A stretch of 12,496 nucleotides of DNA from Bacteroidota bacterium (GTDB taxonomy: Bacteria; Bacteroidota; Ignavibacteria; Kapaibacteriales; UBA2268): NCBI GenBank assembly GCA_022708005.1, contig JAKIZN010000020.1, positions 1 to 12,496 of the forward strand, read 5' to 3'. Numbering within the stretch: position 1 is the first letter of the stretch; every line of letters starts with the position of its first letter. The notes below the pieces were generated by a model. The model had not been told where the DNA came from and searched no databases. It saw only the letters and a list, made by a program, of their open reading frames with translations. This document shows positions 1 through 6,868 of the stretch, one piece after another. Made by a program: the position numbers and the translations under genes.

Positions 1-525
1 TTTAATTTCGCTATCTCCTCCCAAGAGATAAAACAACTCAGCCGAAGCAAAAGGACGTGCCCACGCTGCTAATTCTTTATATTCCGCTTCTATTCTATTC
101 CTTAAGAAAAATTTATCGTCCTCTTTTACTTTAAATCGAGCTTGCAGCCTTACTCTATCGGATAGCTCAAATCCCGCGTAATTATATTTAAAATAAAAAT
201 TTAGATGCGTTTCATGAGCATATTTATCTTTTGTCCGCTTTTTCACATCGGGGTATGCTTTGTAACGATAGAACAGCCCCATGCGAAACCAGTTAGTAAA
301 TTTATAGCTTGCACCAATATCGCTTAGACTTTGCTCTAAAACTTTTCGCTCTTTATAGTATCGCATCTCTTGCGAAAGCGAAATAGTCCAATCTTTGTCA
401 ATGGCATATTTAACCCCAAATTCTCCCCAAATTTTCCTGTCTTCTGTGCGCTTATTAGCTGCCGAAAGGCTATTCGCAGCAAATAGCAGCACAGCCAGCA
501 AGAATAAATTAGATAGTTTAATCAT
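1..525 (-). CDS. DUF2490-like outer-membrane protein (3' end beyond window)
   Basis: This reading frame is open from an ATG at 523-525 to the window edge (175 codons), so the C-terminus is missing. It begins with a signal peptide (MIKLSNLFLLAVLLFAANSLSAA, about residues 1-23, given here only to mark its extent by position and hydrophobic core). The mature part alternates short amphipathic strands rich in W, Y, R and K ('KIWGEFGVKYAIDKDWT', 'SQEMRYYKER', 'DIGASYKFTNWFRMG'), the pattern of the DUF2490 family of predicted outer-membrane beta-barrels. Its start overlaps the last 8 bases of the DUF4956 gene (ATGATTAA), so translation is probably coupled. No clear Shine-Dalgarno is present. Family assignment is by recalled pattern; transport or assembly function is unknown. 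Confidence 0.75.
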   Translation of the reverse strand, partial: MIKLSNLFLLAVLLFAANSLSAANKRTEDRKIWGEFGVKYAIDKDWTISLSQEMRYYKERKVLEQSLSDIGASYKFTNWFRMGLFYRYKAYPDVKKRTKDKYAHETHLNFYFKYNYAGFELSDRVRLQARFKVKEDDKFFLRNRIEAEYKELAAWARPFASAELFYLLGGDSEIK

Positions 526-1162
526 CGTCGTCATCATCTTCCACAAATTCATTGACGTAATGTCCATTGTTAGACTTGTAATAAATTCTAATTTCAGCCG
601 TATCGCGAAGGAAATCAATTCGCCCGATTTCTACCCTATTAATTTGCAGTCCAGTTCTATTTTGTAAATCTTCTATTAATTCATTATGAAATTGCGGTTT
701 AAGTAAATTTATTTTTTCATATTTTATATATTTCATCAATTCTTTATCTTTATGGATGTATTCAAAAGTATATACGGAGCCAATAGCAAGCAAATTAACA
801 GTAATTAGCTCAATCAAAGAGAAATCTAGCGCGGATAAGGAATTGATAACCGCGATGCTAATCGACATAAAAAAATACGTCATATCCTTTGCGGGCAACG
901 GTATTGTGCGATACCTAAGTATGGAAAAAATTGCAAAGAGACCAAACGAAAAGCCAATGCTCAAAGCACTGCTGCTTAAATGGTAGCAAATTAAGAAAAT
1001 TACGACATTGAAAATCCCAAAAGTGAATAAATATTCGCGGCTTTTGTTGAATTTCTTGTATATTAATTGGGTAATTATCAGAAATACAGAAATATTTAAG
1101 GAAAACTTAGTTAATAAGAGTAATATTTGGCTAAAACTTACTTTAAAAAGTTGAATATCCAT
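518..1162 (-). CDS. DUF4956 family integral membrane protein
   Basis: The 214-residue protein has about four to five hydrophobic segments (roughly residues 14-34, 45-62, 69-83, 96-113, 115-135) followed by a soluble C-terminal domain of about 75 residues. The segment 'GFSFGLFAIFSILRYRT' (70-86) followed by 'IPLPAKDMTYFF' is the hallmark I recognise for DUF4956. In bacteria this family is commonly encoded next to VTC-domain proteins, as here: its ATG lies inside the last 20 bases of the VTC gene, preceded by a weak AGGT. By analogy with eukaryotic VTC complexes it may be the membrane anchor or channel of the pair; that role is inference. The protein ends in six consecutive aspartates (209-214), and the DNA of this run also holds the start codon of the next gene. 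Confidence 0.85.
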   Translation of the reverse strand: MDIQLFKVSFSQILLLLTKFSLNISVFLIITQLIYKKFNKSREYLFTFGIFNVVIFLICYHLSSSALSIGFSFGLFAIFSILRYRTIPLPAKDMTYFFMSISIAVINSLSALDFSLIELITVNLLAIGSVYTFEYIHKDKELMKYIKYEKINLLKPQFHNELIEDLQNRTGLQINRVEIGRIDFLRDTAEIRIYYKSNNGHYVNEFVEDDDDDD

Positions 1163-1931
1163 CGCTTATACCTGCTATCTTATTTAGTGCCAACAACTTT
1201 GGTTTAAATCTATTATACTTTTTTGCCTGACCAGTCAAAATTATACCAATGCAGTACTTGCTAAAACTGCTAATGGGGCGCATATTGAATTTCTTAAAAG
1301 CATCAGCAGTCGCAGTGCTTATATATCGATTTTTATGCTTTACTTCTATTAGCAAAATATTATTTAATTTTTTTTGGTAATGGTTGCCGGCATATTCTAT
1401 ATCGAAATCTAAAGTTATTTTTTCTTTAAGTGTTTCGCTAAATAGCGTAATTCTTTTATAATTCACATCTAAAGTTTTAGATAAATCGCTTGGATTTAAA
1501 GAAGTTATAGACTTAATGAAACTACTCGAAAGTATTGGCGTTTGCTGGTCGTGCCAAGCGACGCTTTGCCGAACTTTATGCGTTATAGCGCTGCTTTTTC
1601 GCTTGATTTCAATAAAGCAAGCATTGGAATCCAAATACTTACGGTTTCTAATTTTCAGCCTTTTTGTATTGCCATTATGGTGCTTGGAATAAAACTGAAA
1701 ATCTTCGGTATCGAAATAGCAATTGGAATAGCTGAAAACTTTTTTATCGTCAATTTCTAATACTTTAAATGCGGGCAAAAGCTCGGCTAAAATATCAGGT
1801 AATAACTTTATATGTGTTAAAAACTTAGTGTCATATCTATCGAGCAAATTCAATCTATTGAGTTTATTCAAATCAGAAGATTGAAATTGAGCCAAAACCG
1901 CTATATTTATATTTTTTTGCTCGCTATTCAT
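1143..1931 (-). CDS. VTC-domain (polyphosphate polymerase-like, triphosphate tunnel) protein
   Basis: The 262-residue soluble protein belongs to the VTC branch of the CYTH/triphosphate tunnel superfamily. Visible family motifs are 'RYDTKF' (32-37), 'CYFDTED' (71-77), the basic strand 'KRLKIRNRKY' (90-99), 'CFIEIKRK' (105-112), 'LDFDIEY' (174-180), 'LLIEVKHK' (193-200) and 'FSKYCIGI' (223-230). These supply the alternating Arg/Lys and Glu residues that line the tunnel and bind triphosphate and metal. In yeast Vtc4 the domain makes polyphosphate from ATP; the bacterial substrate here is not proven. I chose the ATG at 1931; a GTG nine codons upstream (1958) is also open, and neither has a strong ribosome site. 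It is first in the operon with DUF4956 and DUF2490-like genes. Confidence 0.87.
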   Translation of the reverse strand: MNSEQKNINIAVLAQFQSSDLNKLNRLNLLDRYDTKFLTHIKLLPDILAELLPAFKVLEIDDKKVFSYSNCYFDTEDFQFYSKHHNGNTKRLKIRNRKYLDSNACFIEIKRKSSAITHKVRQSVAWHDQQTPILSSSFIKSITSLNPSDLSKTLDVNYKRITLFSETLKEKITLDFDIEYAGNHYQKKLNNILLIEVKHKNRYISTATADAFKKFNMRPISSFSKYCIGIILTGQAKKYNRFKPKLLALNKIAGISDGYSTF

Positions 1932-1999
1932 AAATTTACACTTGCTTAGAATATGCACGAATTAACTACTTTATCCAAGCCGTTCTTAATTACTAATTA

Positions 2000-2028
2000 A
2001 TCATAAATTAATATAATACAATCTGCAA
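2000..2028 (-). promoter_or_regulatory. Possible sigma70-like promoter for the VTC operon
   Basis: On the minus strand TTGCAG (2028-2023) is followed after exactly 17 bases by TATGAT (2005-2000), about 70 bases upstream of the VTC start. The spacing and boxes fit a sigma70 consensus, but the region is so AT-rich that chance matches are expected, and the better-supported promoters in this window have a different (TTTG/TAnnTTTG) form. Confidence 0.25.
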
Positions 2029-2048
2029 TATAATCATTTCTTCGCTTA

Positions 2049-2194
2049 AACCCAAATAATACATTCGAAGCCTTTCTATTACCTATTTGATGTTTTCCAG
2101 ATGTACTACACCTCGAAGGTGTAGGACATCTTAAAGCCAAATGATTCCTTATGGATAGACAATCAGTTAGAGCCCCTAATGAATTATTTGGGTT
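2049..2194 (-). repeat. MITE-like intergenic repeat, copy A
   Basis: A 146-bp element bounded by near-perfect terminal inverted repeats: AACCCAAATAATACATT at 2049-2065 and AATGAATTATTTGGGTT at 2178-2194 (16 of 17 match). Read on the minus strand it starts with the block shared by the family (CCAAATAATTCATTAG, then GGCTCTAACTGA), passes through a hairpin at 2099-2131 (arms AGATGT-CTACACC and GGTGTAG-ACATCT with one mismatched pair), and continues with ATCTGG..AATAGG.AAT, which aligns to copy B. It lies between the terminator of the PLP-enzyme gene and the VTC promoter region. No credible protein is encoded in it. Confidence 0.8.
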
Positions 2195-2195
2195 G

Positions 2196-2236
2196 AAAAA
2201 CAAAAAGCTCCGGATATTAGTAATCTGAAGCTTTTA
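2196..2236 (-). terminator. Intrinsic terminator of the PLP-enzyme gene
   Basis: On the minus strand, 20 bases after the stop codon, AAAAGCTTC (2235-2227) pairs with GGAGCTTTT (2211-2203) with one G-U wobble, and the RNA continues as a U-rich tail (TTTTTGTTTTT, 2206-2196). This is the layout of a Rho-independent terminator. Confidence 0.7.
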
Positions 2237-2254
2237 GCAAAAATTATAGATATT

Positions 2255-3442
2255 TTATTTTATCTTATCGAGCCCGTTGCTTAAAGCAGTGATAAGGTCA
2301 TCGACATTTTCAATACCGACAGAAATTCTAACTAATCCATCTGTTATTTGAGCTTGCTTGCGTGCTTCGGGCGACATTCCCGCGTGGGTCATCGATGCTG
2401 GATGCTGAATCAATGATTCCACCCCGCCTAACGAGACGGCAAGCCCGAATATCTCTATATTATTCATCAAAATTTTGCCCGCTTCGATGCCACCTTTTAG
2501 CTCAAATGCTATCATCGAGCCAGTGCCACTCATTTGCTTTTTAACCAAATTATATTGCGGATGCGATGGCAATCCCGGATAGCGTACCCACTCGATTTTA
2601 TGATGATTATTCAGGAAATCTGCCACTTTTACTGCATTTTCTTGTTGTTGCATCACGCGAAGTTTCAATGTTTTCAAGCCGCGATGAACAAGGAAAGAGT
2701 TGAATGGGTCAATTGTTCCGCCTAAATGATTTAATGTCTTTCTGAAGTTGGGATAATCTTTTTCATCTTTTAGCACAATTATACCAGCTACAACGTCGGC
2801 ATGCCCATTCAAATATTTTGTCATGCTATGGATAATATAATCGGCGCCAAGTTCGAAAGGTTTTTGCAGAATTGGGCTCATAAATGTATTATCAACGGCA
2901 CATTTAGCGCCGATTGATTTTGCTATGGCACTAATTTCTGCAAGGTCGCTCATAACCATTGTCGGATTGCCCGGCGTTTCTGCATAAATCATTTTTGTAT
3001 TTGGCTGTATTGCTTTTTTTACTGCTTCAATATCCGATGTATCCACAAATGTTGTTGTTATGCCGAATCGCGGCATTACGTTAGCAAGCAAAGTAGCAGT
3101 TGCTCCATAGCAAGATTCACTGCTGATGATATGGTCGCCTGCGTCTAATGTTGCGGCAAATAAAGTATGGACAGCCGCCATGCCGCTAGCGCAGCCTAAT
3201 GCTTTTGCTCCACCTTCGAGTATAGCAACTGCGTCTTCCATCGCTTCAACGGTTGGGTTACGCATACGTGTATATATATAGCCTTCTTCCTCGCCTTTAA
3301 ACAGTCTTGCTCCGTGGTCTGCGTCATTAAATTTAAAGGTTGATGTTTGATAGATTGGAGTTACAACAGCACCTTCTGCCGTTTCCTTTAATCCAGCATG
3401 GACGCATTTAGTCTCTACGCCATAATTACGAATGTTTTTCAA
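2255..3442 (-). CDS. Cys/Met metabolism PLP-dependent enzyme (cystathionine gamma-synthase / gamma-lyase type)
   Basis: A 395-residue fold-type I PLP enzyme of the trans-sulfuration family. Visible are 'YIYTRMRNPT' (Tyr57, Arg59 binding the phosphate of the partner subunit), 'CYGAT' (Tyr112 stacking on PLP), 'VDNT' (Asp184 to the pyridine nitrogen), the Schiff-base lysine in 'HSMTKYLNGH' (Lys209), and 'SLGGVESLIQHPASMTH' near the C-terminus. Overall wording is close to methionine gamma-lyase, but the lyase's Cys116, Lys240 and Asp241 (Pseudomonas putida numbering) correspond here to Ala114, Asn238 and His239, so I do not call it metZ, metB or megL. The start is a TTG placed 5 bases after GGAGG; an in-frame TTG four codons upstream overlaps that ribosome site, and no ATG is available near the N-terminus. 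Confidence 0.9.
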   Translation of the reverse strand: MKNIRNYGVETKCVHAGLKETAEGAVVTPIYQTSTFKFNDADHGARLFKGEEEGYIYTRMRNPTVEAMEDAVAILEGGAKALGCASGMAAVHTLFAATLDAGDHIISSESCYGATATLLANVMPRFGITTTFVDTSDIEAVKKAIQPNTKMIYAETPGNPTMVMSDLAEISAIAKSIGAKCAVDNTFMSPILQKPFELGADYIIHSMTKYLNGHADVVAGIIVLKDEKDYPNFRKTLNHLGGTIDPFNSFLVHRGLKTLKLRVMQQQENAVKVADFLNNHHKIEWVRYPGLPSHPQYNLVKKQMSGTGSMIAFELKGGIEAGKILMNNIEIFGLAVSLGGVESLIQHPASMTHAGMSPEARKQAQITDGLVRISVGIENVDDLITALSNGLDKIK

Positions 3443-3446
3443 AATA

Positions 3447-3452
3447 TCCTCC
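3447..3452 (-). promoter_or_regulatory. Shine-Dalgarno site that fixes a TTG start
   Basis: GGAGGA on the minus strand (3452-3447) ends 4 bases before the TTG at 3442-3440. It is one of the few strong ribosome sites in the window and decides for the downstream TTG over the TTG at 3454, which lies immediately before and overlaps it. Confidence 0.7.
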
Positions 3453-3495
3453 AAATGTTATATCTTATTTAAAAATAAGTAAAAATTAAAGTTTA

Positions 3496-3527
3496 CAAAA
3501 CTAAATAAAATAGCTAAGTAAAGCAAA
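3496..3527 (-). promoter_or_regulatory. Bacteroidota-type promoter for the PLP-enzyme gene
   Basis: On the minus strand TTTG (3527-3524) is followed after 20 bases by TAGTTTTG (3503-3496). This matches the -33 TTTG / -7 TAnnTTTG promoter known from Bacteroidota primary sigma factors. Transcription would begin near 3490, giving a leader of about 48 bases. The same architecture with the same 20-base spacing precedes the tRNA-Cys gene. Confidence 0.55.
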
Positions 3528-3532
3528 TACGT

Positions 3533-3637
3533 TTATCGATTTTTCTTCGCCGCAGGCAGTTGCATGAGCAAACTAAAGCTCGCCTGCTGATAAAACATCG
3601 AAGCCAGCTCTTCGTCAATACTTTTATTTGGATGCAT
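3533..3637 (-). CDS. Possible 34-residue small protein
   Basis: An ATG at 3637 opens a 34-codon frame beginning MHPNKSIDEELASMF and ending LPAAKKNR before TAA. Its base composition is clearly richer in G+C than the very AT-rich flanks, and its codons (GAA, GAG, GCG, CTG, AAA) look like those of neighbouring genes, which is why I list it. The peptide could form one amphipathic helix with a basic tail. Against it: no ribosome site, no recognised family, and it lies upstream of the predicted PLP-enzyme promoter, so it is not an obvious leader peptide. The same DNA can fold into a stem (GCAGGC/GCCTGC outer, GAGC/GCTC inner), so a structured or regulatory element is an alternative. Confidence 0.35.
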   Translation of the reverse strand: MHPNKSIDEELASMFYQQASFSLLMQLPAAKKNR

Positions 3638-3653
3638 TTTAATTTAAATAAAT

Positions 3654-5453
3654 ATGAAAAAAAATATTGTTTTGCTGTTGCTGCTTTTTGCATTTTCAAA
3701 TGCGTTTTCTCAAAGTGCAGCCGACCAGAAATTTAGGCTTGCCGATTCTTACGAAAAAAGTGGCGACTTGCAAAATGCCTCGCGGCTGTACGAAGAGCTA
3801 CATAAAGAATTTCCGAATAATCAAGTATTTTTTGAATCGCTCGCAAGAACTTTTTTAGGGCTGAATAAATACAGCGAGCTAATGCCATACGTCAGAGATA
3901 AATACAGCAAAAGCAAGGACATAGGCACTAGCGTTCTTTATGCAGAATTGCTATGGCGCGCAGGCACTACCAACGAAGCAAACAGCGTTTGGGACAAAGC
4001 AATGACCGATTTCGCTGATAGCGAAGCGGCTTATTTGCAAATATCTAACTCCCAAGTCCAATTAAGACTTTTCGACAAAGCTATTTCCACTTTGCTCAAA
4101 GGTCGCAAAAATCTATCCAAGCCCACTATATTTGCCGACCCTTTAAGTAAATTATACATAGCCATTGGCAATTACCAACAAGGCACAAGCGAAGTATTGC
4201 TAATGCTTAAAAGTAATTGGAACTTAGCGGTAGCGCAAGGAAGAATTTACGCCTTAATAACTGACGAAGCGGCACAAGGTTATATCCAGAAAGAGCTGAA
4301 ATCTTTCGCGGAAAGCAACGCAGACAACATAATATCGCAAGAACTTTATGCGTGGTTTTTGAGAACTATCAATAGGCTCGACCAAGCTCTCGACGTCTAT
4401 AAAAATATCGATAGATTGAAAAAATCGAATGGCGCCGACTTAATTAGATTTGGCGAAGATTCCCGCAGAGATGGGCAATATGAAATCGCACTTAAAGCAT
4501 TTGGAATTGTCATAGATATGGGCAAATCAAATCCTTACGTCAATTCTGCACTCTATGGATACGCCCGAACTTTAGAAGAAAAAATATTGCAGAATAAAAA
4601 AATAAGCCGCGACGAAGCAAATGAGATGATTAAGCGCTACCGTAACATTATCAAAGATTTCCCCAACTCTCAGCAGGCAACCGAAAGCAGATTGAGAATT
4701 GCAACAATATCATCTAATTTCCTGCATGATGATGCAACAGCTATCAGCGAGCTACAAGCTGTAACAAAAGAACGCCCATCAACTCATTTGGCAGCAACTG
4801 CTTCAATCGAGCTTGCTAATATATATATCAATCAAGAGCAATTTGAAACGGCAGAGCAAGTGTTGCTCGATGTTTCTAAAAAATATAAAAATAACTTGCA
4901 AAGTTATGCTAATAAAGCAAAATTAATGACTGCCGAAATTGTTTTCTACAAAGGCTTGATAGATTCATCGCTTACCCTATTTGCAGAGTTAGCGATAGCG
5001 CCAGAAACAGATATTGCAAACTCAGCGCTGAGCAAAATCGTGTTGATTGAGCAAAATAGACAATATGTCCAAGGATTGGTCAAGTTCGCAAAAGCCGAAT
5101 TTCTCGAAAGAAAAAATGACATACAAGGAGCAATAAAGCAGCTTGGTGAGGTAATAGCTATTTCGAGCGACGACGATTTGGCAGAGCTATCGTTTAAGAA
5201 AAAAGCTGAGCTACAGCAATCAATCGGCGACACCGAAGGCGCTATCGCGACGGTCGATAAGCTGCTGAATGAAATTCCAGACACAATTTATGGTGATATA
5301 GCTTGCCTTATCAAAGGAGAATGCTTGACGGCAATCGGCAAAAAGGAAGAAGCAATCGCCGTTCTGACTGACGTGCTTGTTAAATATCCGCGTTCAATTT
5401 ACCTTAGTGAAGTTCGCGAGAAAATTCGTAAATTGCGTGATGAGCAATCGTAA
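3654..5453 (+). CDS. Exported tetratricopeptide-repeat protein
   Basis: A 599-residue protein with a signal peptide (MKKNIVLLLLLFAFSNAFS, cleavage near residue 19-20) followed by an almost wholly helical chain of TPR-like units. Typical units are 'ADSYEKSGDLQNASRLYEEL', 'YRNIIKDFPNSQQATESRLR', 'LANIYINQEQFETAEQVLL' and the last, 'VLVKYPRSIYLSEVREKIR', which resembles BamD/YbgF-type periplasmic repeats. It probably acts as a protein-protein scaffold in the periplasm or at the outer membrane. The ATG has no Shine-Dalgarno, which is common in this bacterial group. The glycosidase gene starts 21 bases after its stop, suggesting one operon. The partner is unknown. Confidence 0.85.
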   Translation: MKKNIVLLLLLFAFSNAFSQSAADQKFRLADSYEKSGDLQNASRLYEELHKEFPNNQVFFESLARTFLGLNKYSELMPYVRDKYSKSKDIGTSVLYAELLWRAGTTNEANSVWDKAMTDFADSEAAYLQISNSQVQLRLFDKAISTLLKGRKNLSKPTIFADPLSKLYIAIGNYQQGTSEVLLMLKSNWNLAVAQGRIYALITDEAAQGYIQKELKSFAESNADNIISQELYAWFLRTINRLDQALDVYKNIDRLKKSNGADLIRFGEDSRRDGQYEIALKAFGIVIDMGKSNPYVNSALYGYARTLEEKILQNKKISRDEANEMIKRYRNIIKDFPNSQQATESRLRIATISSNFLHDDATAISELQAVTKERPSTHLAATASIELANIYINQEQFETAEQVLLDVSKKYKNNLQSYANKAKLMTAEIVFYKGLIDSSLTLFAELAIAPETDIANSALSKIVLIEQNRQYVQGLVKFAKAEFLERKNDIQGAIKQLGEVIAISSDDDLAELSFKKKAELQQSIGDTEGAIATVDKLLNEIPDTIYGDIACLIKGECLTAIGKKEEAIAVLTDVLVKYPRSIYLSEVREKIRKLRDEQS

Positions 5454-5474
5454 GTTTGATGATTAAGGAATAGA

Positions 5475-6857
5475 ATGCCTTTTGTAAAAAAAATATCCAG
5501 CTTGCTAATACTTGCATTAATAGCTATTTCCCTACCTTTTGCAAGCGTAGATGCTAAGCCTAAAAAAAGAAAAGCTGCGCCGAAGACATATCCCCCGCCA
5601 TCGCACTTTTTCGTGCAAGATACTTTGCTTGCCGACGGCGTTGCTTATAAACGGGTATTTATAACTATAAAAGGCGTAAAGCACGATGTCCATGTTTTGC
5701 AAGCTGATTTGCAGAGTGCCGATTGCGAAGTTAAAATAATGAAAGCCAACCAAAATATAGCATCACTCGCCAAGCTACATGACATAATGAAATATTACGA
5801 TTCGCTTGAAGCAAACAAAATATTGGGGGCTGTAAATGCCAATTTTTGGCGAGCTTATTCTAATCTCCCAATTGGTCCGGTGATGATAGACGGCGAGTTA
5901 GTAGAAATGAATAGTTATAAAGAATGGACTAGCTTTTTCGTAAACCAAGACGGAGTGCCGTTTATAGACAATTTCAAAATATCGGGCTATGTTCATCAAA
6001 ATCTGCAAGGCTATGAAATTGTCAATGTCAATCGGCGGAAAGATTCCATCGGGGTGGTGCTTTATAACAAATATGGCGGAGACGTAATTCCATATATAAA
6101 TCATAGTAAAATCAATGATATGCTCGAAGCAACTCTTGAAAATCAAGAAAATGAGGCGATTTATAATGACTCAACTGAGCAAGAGTTTGATTATGATATG
6201 TTAAAGGAGGAGCTTTTGCAGGCGGAGCGAGCAAGTTCGATAGAGTTTAATCTGCCAAAAGTGGCGGTTGAATACTTAAGGAGTCCAGCTCTGAATAAGA
6301 ACTTATACTGCGTTGTTCGCAGTATTAGCCTTAAAGAAATAGCAATGCCTGCAAATGGTTGTGTGCTGTCTTATGGCAAAAATTATTCTTCGAGCGAATT
6401 GCCAAAAGTCGGCGATACGCTAATGATAAGATTTAACACCAACATAAGCCCCAAAGAGCAATTTACTGAAGCAGTTTGCGGCACTCCAAGATTAGTTCGC
6501 AATGGAGTTGCCTCGCATGAAGCATTAAAAGAAGGCTCTAAAGGAAAAAGATTCATCAATCATAGCTTACCGAGAACGGCGTTGGGTATCAACAAGCAAA
6601 AAAACAAGTTGTTCATTGTAGCTGTTAAGCCCGATAATGCAGTAGAGCGAACAAGCGGAGCGAGCTTGGAGCAATTAGCGGCGATAATGAAATATCTTGG
6701 CTGCCATAATGCTATGAATTTGGACGGCGGCGGCTCAACTGTTATGGTTATTAACGGCGAAAATGTGCTCAATACAGAAGCGCCTAATTCTTCGCGAAGA
6801 ATCTCCGTAGGCATAGGAGTAGCCGCTACAAAACACTATTTTCACTTATCTCCGTAA
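5475..6857 (+). CDS. Phosphodiester glycosidase (NAGPA domain) family protein, exported
   Basis: A 460-residue protein with a signal peptide (hydrophobic core about 7-20, cleavage near 'SVDA' 24-27) and a basic, proline-rich stretch after it. The rest matches the NAGPA fold: 'GAVNANFW' (118-125), 'LPIGPVMIDGELVEM' (131-145), 'GTPRLVRNG' (336-344), 'LPRTALGI' (365-372) and the catalytic-region motif 'MNLDGGGST' (414-422) then 'RRISVGIGV'. The family cleaves the phosphodiester-linked sugar from capping N-acetylglucosamine in animals; bacterial members are exported and likely act on cell-envelope glycans. An acidic insertion of about 50 residues (about 210-257) with no motif I know splits the domain. 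AAGGA lies 8 bases before the ATG. Confidence 0.9.
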   Translation: MPFVKKISSLLILALIAISLPFASVDAKPKKRKAAPKTYPPPSHFFVQDTLLADGVAYKRVFITIKGVKHDVHVLQADLQSADCEVKIMKANQNIASLAKLHDIMKYYDSLEANKILGAVNANFWRAYSNLPIGPVMIDGELVEMNSYKEWTSFFVNQDGVPFIDNFKISGYVHQNLQGYEIVNVNRRKDSIGVVLYNKYGGDVIPYINHSKINDMLEATLENQENEAIYNDSTEQEFDYDMLKEELLQAERASSIEFNLPKVAVEYLRSPALNKNLYCVVRSISLKEIAMPANGCVLSYGKNYSSSELPKVGDTLMIRFNTNISPKEQFTEAVCGTPRLVRNGVASHEALKEGSKGKRFINHSLPRTALGINKQKNKLFIVAVKPDNAVERTSGASLEQLAAIMKYLGCHNAMNLDGGGSTVMVINGENVLNTEAPNSSRRISVGIGVAATKHYFHLSP

Positions 6858-6868
6858 GGCTGACGCAA

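Noticed and set aside
1997..2203. 68-codon minus-strand frame over the intergenic repeat
   Set aside because: It lies almost wholly within repeat copy A, including both inverted ends and the hairpin; its residues are a by-product of the repeat and other copies do not keep the frame.
3553..3589. Riboswitch or attenuator controlling the PLP enzyme
   Set aside because: The stem lies upstream of the predicted promoter, has no U tract and matches no SAM or T-box pattern I know.
4946..5284. 112-codon antisense frame inside the TPR gene
   Set aside because: It is opposite a well-supported helical repeat protein; Ser/Ile/Ala-rich content is the usual shadow of such genes.
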